Part shown: in pieces, positions 31,786-39,183 of the stretch
Position numbering within the stretch: position 1 is the first letter of the stretch
Layout: every line of letters starts with the position of its first letter
Assembly (NCBI GenBank): GCA_965227535.1
Contig: OZ245761.1
Coordinates: 744,001 to 808,000, forward strand
Length of the DNA: 64,000 nt
Reading direction: 5' to 3'
Source: SZUA-430 sp965227535
GTDB lineage: Bacteria; Pseudomonadota; Alphaproteobacteria; Micropepsales; Micropepsaceae
The notes under the pieces: model-generated
What the model was told of the DNA's origin: nothing
Seen by the model: only the letters and a program-made list of their open reading frames with translations
Databases searched by the model: none
Made by a program: the position numbers and the translations under genes

Positions 31786-32172
31786 TCATGGATACGCTTT
31801 GTGCGTCAGTTGAAAATGAGGACCGTCTTTGAACGATCGCCAATCGCCGCCCCATTCAATCGGCACGCCGCAATTCTCCGCGGCCTCTTTCATGTACTTC
31901 GCCAACTGGTCGTAGAGCGGCCAATCCCAGCGCACCTCGCCATCGACCAAAGCCGCTAGATCAACTGCATGCCCCGTGATGTGCCGACTCTTAAGCGTCT
32001 TGGTAGCGCCTGCCGCCAACAGCTTCCGCTGACGGGCAAGCGTCCTAAGACCTTCCGTGACCACGAAGTCGATGCCATCGGCCTCAGCGGCAACGTCAGC
32101 GGCTTTCACGACCTTCACGAGATCGGCGTGGACGCCTTCGAGGTTCTTTAGGCTGCGTTCGGAGAGAGCCAT
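31786..32172 (-). CDS. Endolysin, M15-family L-alanyl-D-glutamate peptidase-type
   Basis: 128 residues. Motifs of M15 (VanY/Ply) metallopeptidases are visible: EGLRT near 40, SRHITGHAVDL with zinc His and Asp, and the distal DGPHFQL with the third zinc His. It would cut the peptide of peptidoglycan. No signal peptide, so it is holin-dependent. Confidence 0.88.
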   Translation of the reverse strand: MALSERSLKNLEGVHADLVKVVKAADVAAEADGIDFVVTEGLRTLARQRKLLAAGATKTLKSRHITGHAVDLAALVDGEVRWDWPLYDQLAKYMKEAAENCGVPIEWGGDWRSFKDGPHFQLTHKAYP

Positions 32173-32394
32173 CTAACCCTCGATGCTCGGCTGTCCGGCG
32201 ACGACGGCGACGGCGCGGCGGTCCAAGGCTTTGAACGAGCCGCACCACTCCAGCGGCAAGGTCCGGGGCCAATTGCCATTCGTCGCAATCGCAGGGTCGT
32301 TGCTCGTGATGAGCTTTGGAGGATCGACCACGCACGGTGCGCGACCGTTGCGGAAGCTGTTCGCATCCCAATAGACGCATTCGTTGCAATGCAT
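32173..32394 (-). CDS. Small cysteine-containing phage protein
   Basis: 73 residues from the internal ATG at 32392-32394, chosen for the strong AGGAGG site upstream; the frame is open further back. Cysteines in HCNECVYW, APCVV and EWCGS could bind a metal. It ends immediately before the endolysin start. Function unknown. Confidence 0.6.
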   Translation of the reverse strand: MHCNECVYWDANSFRNGRAPCVVDPPKLITSNDPAIATNGNWPRTLPLEWCGSFKALDRRAVAVVAGQPSIEG

Positions 32395-32491
32395 GATGCC
32401 TCCTAAAATGAGTCCCGCAGGGCAACCGGTCTTGCTCGCAGGTTGTTGATGGGAAGGCGCGACAGGCCCGCCGGCTGCTCGGGCCGGGCTC

Positions 32492-32986
32492 TCAGAGAGG
32501 CCAAGCCGCTTTGAGGTCTTCGACGGTCTTCGCTTCGGCAATCTTCGGATCGGCCGGCGCGTCGCGCAGCTTTTGCTTTTGAGCCTCGATTGCCGTCACG
32601 GGCTCACCCTTGCCAAGCGCGCGGATCACTTGAACATCGAGAGCCGCCATCAGTGGCTCGCGTGCTTTGCGGATGCGCTCCACGTGGATCGCCTTGGCTT
32701 TGTCCATGTCGTGGACAACTGCGGCACCGTCATGCTTCCAGGCGTCTCGGAACGTCCGGTCTTCCGGGATGGTGCTCGCGTCGATAACTGTGACCGGTGT
32801 CTGAGCGGTCAGGTGCGGGTTTGCAACTTCGCCCTTCGTGGTGATCTGCGCCGCAACTTCGATATTGCGAGCGAGAACGCTGGCGAGGAAATCTGCATCG
32901 GACTGACCCTCGGGCTTGTTGGACCATACCGGGTTAATGATCCGCAACACGCCATCCGCGTCGTGATAGGCCAAGCTCTTGTTCAT
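32492..32986 (-). CDS. Phage tail-fibre-associated protein (possible assembly chaperone)
   Basis: 164 residues. The C-terminal half is an amphipathic helix region (HVERIRKAREPLMAALDVQVIRALGKGE..., EDLKAAWPL) as in small proteins encoded after phage tail fibres. It starts in ATGA overlap with the tail-fibre gene. Role inferred from position. Confidence 0.6.
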   Translation of the reverse strand: MNKSLAYHDADGVLRIINPVWSNKPEGQSDADFLASVLARNIEVAAQITTKGEVANPHLTAQTPVTVIDASTIPEDRTFRDAWKHDGAAVVHDMDKAKAIHVERIRKAREPLMAALDVQVIRALGKGEPVTAIEAQKQKLRDAPADPKIAEAKTVEDLKAAWPL

Positions 32987-34359
32987 CAGTGATCTCCGAA
33001 GCCGGTGAACGACATATCGGTCACGTCGAACAGAGAGCCCGCTACGTCGTAGTTGCGCAGCTCAACCGTTCCGGCTGCTTGTGAGTTGTAGATGGGCGCC
33101 TGACCAGCCGTGTATTCGGAGTCAACGTGACAAGCCCAATTGGCCGAACTGAAGTCGGTGCCGATCGTTACCGTGATGCGGCCCGTGGCGGTGTCGGTTA
33201 TCGACGTGATATTGTAGCTGGCGTTCGTCCCGCCCGCGAAATCGAAGTTTCCCCAGCACTTGGCCGCGCTCGGATGTCGATGCTGCACGCTAGGCGTGAC
33301 GTTTACCGCCGCCGATGAGCCCGCCTCCTGTTGCGCAGCCGATGCAGCAAAAAGCGTCTGCACCGTCGCCAGCGTCATCTGCTTGAGCTGCGTGGCTGAC
33401 ACGTCACCAGTGATGATGAGGTCGCCCGTTGCCCCTGTGGCGTCTGCTGTCAACGCAAGAAGGTGCGCGTATGTGGGGCCAAGCGGAACGGCTGTGTAGT
33501 TGGTGCCGTCCGAGGTCCACAAATAGGCGTCGCCCGTTCGTAGGATGAGTGTCGCCGCACCGTTGACAGTCGAAGTCGTCGGCGTGAACGTCGCTGCCCC
33601 TGCGCCCAGGTTCTGCGTGATGAACCAAAAGCCGCTGCCGAACGCCGTTGTGGCTTGCGGCACCGTCACCGCAATTGCGCCCGCGTTCGACGTGGTGACG
33701 AACTTGCCGAGGTCCGACGCTAGAACGGTGTATGTCGTGCCGGTCTGCGTGTTGCGCGTCTTGAGCGGAAGATCCAGCCGGGCGAAGTTGATCGCCGTCG
33801 TCCCAAGCGTTCCCCCGGCATTCGCCGTGCAGAACCACACACTGTCCGCGTACAGCGTGCCTTGCTGCACAACGACGATAGCGCCAGGGACTTCCGTCCA
33901 GGCGTCCATGTCTGTTGCACGTGACCAAGAGCCCGCCGCTGAAACGTAGAGCCCGTTCTCTGCCGGCGCGGTCTGTGCCATCACCAGCACGCGGCTTGCC
34001 GATGTCAGAACGCCGTCGAGCGTTTGCTCACCCGAGAGCGTAATGTTGCCCGTGGTGCGGACGATCGCGCTGGCCTTTTGCAGCAGGGCGGCAATCTGAG
34101 CGTCCACGTATTGCTTCGGAGCGGCGTGAAGCGCAGACGAGGGATCGCCTGAGAGCGTCAGCGCGCCCGTCATCGCCTTGGCACCGGACGCCATGATACG
34201 GGCCGAAAGCGCCGCCGCGATGTCTTCCAGCACGGGGTTGTGTTGGCTGACGAGGATTGTGGTATCGGCGGTTGCCAAATATCCCGAAACTAAACTGTAA
34301 TTTCCTGATCCATCGGAGGGCAATTTTGTAATCCTTACGCTACCTTGCGGCTGCCGCAA
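32986..34359 (-). CDS. Phage tail fibre protein, start uncertain
   Basis: 457 residues as drawn from a TTG at 34357-34359. The N-terminal region contains ALTLSGDPSSALHAAPKQYVDAQI, the repeat type of tail-fibre shafts, followed by Thr/Ala/Gly-rich beta sequence with GDAYLWTSDGTNY and a C-terminal receptor-binding-like region. No ATG or clear ribosome site precedes it. The frame is open back to the TAA of the upstream 550-residue gene and in the same frame, so the true start could be any of several codons in 34360-34425. Confidence 0.75.
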   Translation of the reverse strand: MRQPQGSVRITKLPSDGSGNYSLVSGYLATADTTILVSQHNPVLEDIAAALSARIMASGAKAMTGALTLSGDPSSALHAAPKQYVDAQIAALLQKASAIVRTTGNITLSGEQTLDGVLTSASRVLVMAQTAPAENGLYVSAAGSWSRATDMDAWTEVPGAIVVVQQGTLYADSVWFCTANAGGTLGTTAINFARLDLPLKTRNTQTGTTYTVLASDLGKFVTTSNAGAIAVTVPQATTAFGSGFWFITQNLGAGAATFTPTTSTVNGAATLILRTGDAYLWTSDGTNYTAVPLGPTYAHLLALTADATGATGDLIITGDVSATQLKQMTLATVQTLFAASAAQQEAGSSAAVNVTPSVQHRHPSAAKCWGNFDFAGGTNASYNITSITDTATGRITVTIGTDFSSANWACHVDSEYTAGQAPIYNSQAAGTVELRNYDVAGSLFDVTDMSFTGFGDH

Positions 34360-34425
34360 GATGGTGGGCTTCGCACTTGTTGGGCTGCTCGTTGGCTTCG
34401 TCGGAAGACTATTCCGGCGGAAGGC

Positions 34426-36078
34426 TTAGCGGTCTTGCTGTGCCGTGCCGGGGACTGACGCTGGCGCGCGCGTGAGCATCCGCTTGGTCTGGCGCGGCAC
34501 AAAGCTGTTTCCGCGACGCACGGCGCTCGAGAGCATCCGCACATTGCCTTTCGTCATGGCATCTGCGACGGGTCGGGCAATCGCACCCGCAACCGCCCCC
34601 GCAGCAGGGAGCGCCAGCCATGGGTTGACCGCAGCACCGCCGCCAATGCCCGCGAGCGAAATCAGAGTTAATAGGCCCCCGCTCCGAGGCGACATCTTGC
34701 CAGCCCAACGCAAAAGCTCTTGAGTACCACCGCGACCCTCGGCGACACGCTTAACCATCGCTATTTCGTCGGGGCTGAAGCCGCGAAGTTTGGTCGGGCT
34801 GTTTAGAAGGGCGTTGAACTTTTGTCGGATCGCATTGTCGATGTTCCCGCCAGAATTAGCGACGCTAGCTTGCCGCGTGGCCTTTTCAAAAGTCGCGTCA
34901 ACCAGCTCCGCCTTGGAGAGGCGGGCCCAAAGGGCGCGGGCTTTAGTAAGGGCCGCAACCCCCTTGGCAGGATCACCGGCGACAACATCGTCAGGCGTGA
35001 GCTTGGCGAGCATGTCGTCGATCCGCTTCACAACCTTGCCCGCAACCTTCTTGTCCTTCCAGTTCAGCGGCTGCGAGGCGTCCTTCACAACCTGCCGAAT
35101 GCGATCCACGCCCTTAAGCGTGATATTCCCGCCTTTGATCGCTTGGCTGATCTCATCAATCGCGACAGCCCCAGTGGGGTGAAGCTTCGGATGATACCCA
35201 AAATCCGACAGCTCCTGATGCAGGTCTCGCGCCATGCGCTCCATGGCGTCAGGCTTGATAATAACTCCCGCATCGTCCGCCGCCTGATAGGAGGCATCTG
35301 CTTCCGCGCGAATGCTTTGCTTGTCTGGCGCAGGGCTCGTATCAACGGGGCGGCGAAGCATCGACTTGGTGGCGGCAGGAACGATGCCGCCAACGACACC
35401 ACCAGCGGCCTCGCCGTAACCCTTCGTGATCTCTGGCACCATCTGATCGGCGACACGGCCTATTTCACTTCCGGCATAGGCTGTGGCGGTCGGGAGCATG
35501 CCTGCGGGGCCGAATGGAAGCGCGCCGCCAAAGAACATCCCACCCTTGCGCGCGATGCGCTGCGCTTCGCCGACAGGCTCCGGCGTTTCTGGGATACCCA
35601 TCCCGCCGCCCGCAAATTGATTGCGAGCAATCATCTCGGCAATTCGCAGCATGCCAGCGGGCATGACAGCCTGGTTGGCCGCCTCGGTGTTGATCGGCTT
35701 GCGAGCGGCGCGCGCAAAGCCCTCGCTGCCCCAGTCTTTCGCCCACGTGTCCTTAAGCTGGGTTTCCGGCAGATCGAGTTGCCTGCGAATGAAATTGCCG
35801 CCCGCAGCCATCAGATCAAGCGGAACACCAGGAAGCCCTGAGAACCCCTCCAACACACCCGCGCCGACTTGCCCGACCGGGCCTTCCATAACCGGTGCCG
35901 CAACTTGGCGAGCCTTCTCGTTGAGTGATTGCGGCTCTGGCGCGGGTGAAGCTTCGACCGGCGCGGCCACTTGCGGCTGCGCGTACTTCTCCCAGGGCTT
36001 GCCGCCCGCAGGCGTTGCGGGGACAGCTTCAGGCTGAGCCGGTGCGGTTTGATATTTCTCCCAAGGCTTACCGCTCAT
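34426..36078 (-). CDS. Phage internal virion / DNA-ejection-type protein
   Basis: 550 residues. The N-terminus has two copies of the GKPWEKY motif (residues 3-9 and about 27-33) separated by Pro/Ala linkers, then a charged helical body. Near residue 470-515 is a Gly/Ala hydrophobic region (LLTLISLAGIGGGAAVNPWLALPAAGAVAGAIA) that could insert in membrane. The position between tail tube and tail fibre genes suits an ejection protein. No enzymatic motif seen. Confidence 0.6.
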   Translation of the reverse strand: MSGKPWEKYQTAPAQPEAVPATPAGGKPWEKYAQPQVAAPVEASPAPEPQSLNEKARQVAAPVMEGPVGQVGAGVLEGFSGLPGVPLDLMAAGGNFIRRQLDLPETQLKDTWAKDWGSEGFARAARKPINTEAANQAVMPAGMLRIAEMIARNQFAGGGMGIPETPEPVGEAQRIARKGGMFFGGALPFGPAGMLPTATAYAGSEIGRVADQMVPEITKGYGEAAGGVVGGIVPAATKSMLRRPVDTSPAPDKQSIRAEADASYQAADDAGVIIKPDAMERMARDLHQELSDFGYHPKLHPTGAVAIDEISQAIKGGNITLKGVDRIRQVVKDASQPLNWKDKKVAGKVVKRIDDMLAKLTPDDVVAGDPAKGVAALTKARALWARLSKAELVDATFEKATRQASVANSGGNIDNAIRQKFNALLNSPTKLRGFSPDEIAMVKRVAEGRGGTQELLRWAGKMSPRSGGLLTLISLAGIGGGAAVNPWLALPAAGAVAGAIARPVADAMTKGNVRMLSSAVRRGNSFVPRQTKRMLTRAPASVPGTAQQDR

Positions 36079-37460
36079 GGGCGCGTCAGCATCCGATGAC
36101 GTTTGACCATTTCCTCGCGCCGTCGCGTGATGTCCTGAAGCTGATATGGATCGGGTGCAGGTGGCGGTGCCATCATCGGCCCCGGAGGAGCTGCCATCTC
36201 TGGGCCACCTTGCGGCGCAGGCTTCCAGCTATTTGGATCAGCCGGGTTGCCGCCGATGAACTGCATGCCGTCCTCGATCGTGCCAGGCTGGGGCCCGCCC
36301 TGCGGCGCAGCGGGAGGCGCAAGCGTACCGCCGTCCGTGGGCGTGAACTGGCCGGGCGGAGGAGGTGCGGGCGGGGCTGCCGGCACAGCGCCGGGTAGCG
36401 CGATTTGCGCCGGGTCGAACGGGTCCATTTTATTCCGCTCACGGCGGATGGCGATCGTTTGAAGGCGTTGCGCCGCGGCACGCTCATTCAGCGCCTTGAT
36501 CCGGCCCAACTGCGTCTCAACTACCGCGGGATCGTTTATGTTCTTGGTGACTTCGTTCCAAGCGCGGATCGCGTCTCCCTCAGTCTGCACGCCTTTGTTC
36601 AGGCGCAAACTGTCGTTGCGAATCTTCTCAAGTGTGGATTGGAAAGCTGCAAGGTTGCGGCTAGATGGCGTGCTCATTCCAGCGAAGTTTTGAGCGCCGG
36701 CAACAAGGTTATTGACCGGGCCAAGGTCCAGAGCACGAGCGCCGGACGCATCCGGTTTAAGCTGCTCCAAGATCGTGTCGAGTTGGGTGTTGATCGACTG
36801 CGTAGTCTGCACGGCGCCGATGTCGTCGTCTTCCGCTGACTGCACCCCTGCCGGGACCGGCCGCGGCGGCTTGATGTCCTTCTGATATTCGGCAAAGCCA
36901 GGGTCAGCCTTGGAGTATTCGTAGTCCTTCTGTGTCGGCGTCGGCATCCCAGCGCCAGCCTGACGAAGCTGCGTCATGTAATCCATGAAGGTGCCTTGGA
37001 ACCCGCCCTGCTTCGCAGCCTCAAACTCGCGCTGATCGTCGGTTGGCGGGCGGAACTCGTTCGCCACCATTGCGCCTGTCGCGGCCTGTGCGGCTTCGCC
37101 AAGCCACGGGTTGTTAGCCAATGCCAAGGCGGCGGCGGTGCGCTTCTGCGGATCGGTTTCGGCCATCACCTTCGACCACGCGTCGGATGCTTGCGCGCGG
37201 CCCTTTTTTTCTTCCTGACGTGCCGTGTAATCCTGAAACGCGCCAAGCGCCCCGTCCGCAATGCGGTTGACGCCCTCTAACCAATGTTTCACGGGCGCAC
37301 CGCTTGCGCCTGACTGCGCCAACTCAGCGGCAATCTTTCTCTGACGCGCAACCTGCTCCGGTGTCATGCCGGATGCGTCCGCTACGGGGGGCGGCGGCGC
37401 GCGGAGTGTTTCGATCATCTCGGGCTTGGGACGCGGCCGAGCCGCCATCAACATCGCCAT
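36075..37460 (-). CDS. Phage internal virion-type protein, Pro-rich C-terminus
   Basis: 461 residues from ATG 37458-37460, which overlaps the HNH gene stop (TAATG). The frame is open upstream but is the shadow of the HNH gene. The body is helical and charged; residues about 360-440 are Pro/Gly-rich (PGAVPAAPPAPPPPGQF). It overlaps the next gene by ATGA. Probable structural/ejection protein. Confidence 0.65.
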   Translation of the reverse strand: MAMLMAARPRPKPEMIETLRAPPPPVADASGMTPEQVARQRKIAAELAQSGASGAPVKHWLEGVNRIADGALGAFQDYTARQEEKKGRAQASDAWSKVMAETDPQKRTAAALALANNPWLGEAAQAATGAMVANEFRPPTDDQREFEAAKQGGFQGTFMDYMTQLRQAGAGMPTPTQKDYEYSKADPGFAEYQKDIKPPRPVPAGVQSAEDDDIGAVQTTQSINTQLDTILEQLKPDASGARALDLGPVNNLVAGAQNFAGMSTPSSRNLAAFQSTLEKIRNDSLRLNKGVQTEGDAIRAWNEVTKNINDPAVVETQLGRIKALNERAAAQRLQTIAIRRERNKMDPFDPAQIALPGAVPAAPPAPPPPGQFTPTDGGTLAPPAAPQGGPQPGTIEDGMQFIGGNPADPNSWKPAPQGGPEMAAPPGPMMAPPPAPDPYQLQDITRRREEMVKRHRMLTRP

Positions 37461-37984
37461 TAAGCGGCCCTCGCGAATTCGCCGTTGAGACGGACAGCCG
37501 CAGCAGCGTAGGCGGCGTGAGCCTCTTGGGCGGTGTCGAAATAGCCGAGCAAATGGTCTTTGTAGTTGTGCATGATGCGAGCCCGCCAGCGCCCGTTGCT
37601 CTTGTGGAAATCGACGCCTTTCAGACCGTGCGCGGTGTCGCTGTGACCGCGCGAGTTGTGCCGGTTCTGAGCCTTCGTCGCGAGGCGCAAGTTGGCCCAC
37701 CGATTGTCGGTCTTGATGCAGTTCTTGTGGTCAACGTCCATTTCCTTCGGCGGCCACGTGCCGGCCATGTAAAGCCAGATGACGCGATGCAGTGAGTAGC
37801 GCTTGCAATCCAGCCGCACACGAAAATAGCCACGACCGTCCAAGTCCTCGATCACTTGGCCCTTTGGGGCGCGCGGTGACGTCGCCACACGGCGCGTAGC
37901 AACACCCGTCGCCGGATCATAGGTCAGCAATTCTCGGACGCGCTCTGCCGTCAGTGGCCCAGTGCGAGCTTTCATCCACGTCAT
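37460..37984 (-). CDS. HNH homing endonuclease with AP2-like DNA-binding domain
   Basis: 174 residues. Central HNH motif: LHRVIWLYMAG...DVDHKNCIKTDNRWANLRLAT with catalytic His of VDHKN, ending NRHNSR. It is followed by an AP2-type domain (GLKGVDFHKSNGRWRARI...LGYFDTAQEAHAAYAAAA). Such free-standing endonucleases spread into intergenic sites of phages. It sits flush between two virion genes, with zero bases to the upstream stop and one base overlap downstream. Confidence 0.9.
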   Translation of the reverse strand: MTWMKARTGPLTAERVRELLTYDPATGVATRRVATSPRAPKGQVIEDLDGRGYFRVRLDCKRYSLHRVIWLYMAGTWPPKEMDVDHKNCIKTDNRWANLRLATKAQNRHNSRGHSDTAHGLKGVDFHKSNGRWRARIMHNYKDHLLGYFDTAQEAHAAYAAAAVRLNGEFARAA

Positions 37985-38794
37985 TTAGAAGAACCCCGCT
38001 GCCGCTTGAGGTGCTTTGCCCAGAAGTCCAAATAAACCACCGAGGGCCGCCTGCTGCTGCTGCACCTTCTGCTGATAGTTCGCGGTGTCGGCCGCGTACT
38101 TCTGCCCCACGAGGCCAGCGTAATCTGTCCCCGAAACACCGCTTTGTGGTGTCCCCGTGAAGTTGGGCTGGCTGACTTGCGAACCGCTCATCAACGCACT
38201 GATCTCGTTAATTGGAGCATTTCGCTCTGTCAGTTGCTCCTGTACCGCTTGGCCGCGACCACTCAACAGAAGCTGGTTGCGCGCGTCATTGCGGCGTTGG
38301 TCGAACTGTCCCATCTCGGCATTGTACGCATCGGAGCCGACGCGGACGCCTTGGTTCACGAGCCGGGTGCGCAAAGCTTCCTCATCCCGTGCGAACTGCG
38401 GGTCAAGGCGCTTGGAGCCGAGTTCGTAGAGACGGGCCTCCGTGTCCTCGTTGTTGATGTCGAGCGGTTGGGAAAGCAGGCTGGCGATCTTCGCGGACTG
38501 GTCTTGGCCCATCTGTGCCAAGTTCTTCTGCGTCCCCATGCCGATGTCGTACAGTTCCTGCTGGCCGGCAGAAAGCGTCTGGTTCGCCGTGTATTTCGGG
38601 ATCTGATACGTCTTGCCGTTCGAGTCCGTGAAGCTCGTGTAGCCGCTCTGGTCGTAGCTGAGAGAACCGTCCGGCGTGTTCTGACCCGTCATGTTCACGA
38701 GCTGCTGAGCAATTGCCGTGTCGATGTTCATGCCCGTCTGGGCTTGAGCGGTCTTTAGGGGATCTGGTGCGGGCGGCGCCTTGGGGGTCTTCAT
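37985..38794 (-). CDS. Phage virion-associated protein (possible ejection protein)
   Basis: 269 residues from ATG 38792-38794, in ATGA overlap with the GNAT gene and preceded by a purine-rich AGAGAG. Gln/Ala-rich helical protein (DEEALRTRLVNQGVRVGSDAYNAEMGQFDQRRNDAR) with a small hydrophobic C-terminus (ALGGLFGLLGKAPQAAAGFF). This resembles proteins found beside tail tube genes of podovirus-like phages. No enzymatic motif. Confidence 0.6.
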   Translation of the reverse strand: MKTPKAPPAPDPLKTAQAQTGMNIDTAIAQQLVNMTGQNTPDGSLSYDQSGYTSFTDSNGKTYQIPKYTANQTLSAGQQELYDIGMGTQKNLAQMGQDQSAKIASLLSQPLDINNEDTEARLYELGSKRLDPQFARDEEALRTRLVNQGVRVGSDAYNAEMGQFDQRRNDARNQLLLSGRGQAVQEQLTERNAPINEISALMSGSQVSQPNFTGTPQSGVSGTDYAGLVGQKYAADTANYQQKVQQQQAALGGLFGLLGKAPQAAAGFF

Positions 38795-39183
38795 CTCTCT
38801 AACTTCCACTCGCTCTTGAGCAAACCAAACACCACGCACGGGCTCCCGTCCGGGTACCACTCACGCAACACGCCTTCCATCTTCGCCCCCATCTTCGCGC
38901 ACATGCGGGAATTGTCGGGGCGGACATGCATCGTGACGCGATGGACCTTGAGCGTGTGCCAGATGTAATCGCCAAAGTAGCGCACGAAGGCAGGAGGCCA
39001 GCGGTTGACGCCATTCGCGACAGACAGATCACAGTTGCGCCCGTCGTAGCCGTTGAACACCGCCCCACCTGCGAACTGCCCATCGATCTTGAAGCCTATG
39101 GCCTCGTAGGGTTGGGCGAACTCCGTGCCGCATAGTGTCCCCACGAATTGCGCAACCTCGGGGCCTTGGACGATCTGCATCAT
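38791..39183 (-). CDS. GNAT-like acetyltransferase, phage type
   Basis: 130 residues with GNAT-like features: FKIDGQFAGGAVFNGYDGRNCDL (central strands) and VHRVTMHVRPDNSRMCAKMGAKMEGVLRE, corresponding to the acetyl-CoA helix and the final strand. It overlaps neighbours by ATGA on both sides, so it is part of the structural operon. Substrate unknown. Confidence 0.7.
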   Translation of the reverse strand: MMQIVQGPEVAQFVGTLCGTEFAQPYEAIGFKIDGQFAGGAVFNGYDGRNCDLSVANGVNRWPPAFVRYFGDYIWHTLKVHRVTMHVRPDNSRMCAKMGAKMEGVLREWYPDGSPCVVFGLLKSEWKLER

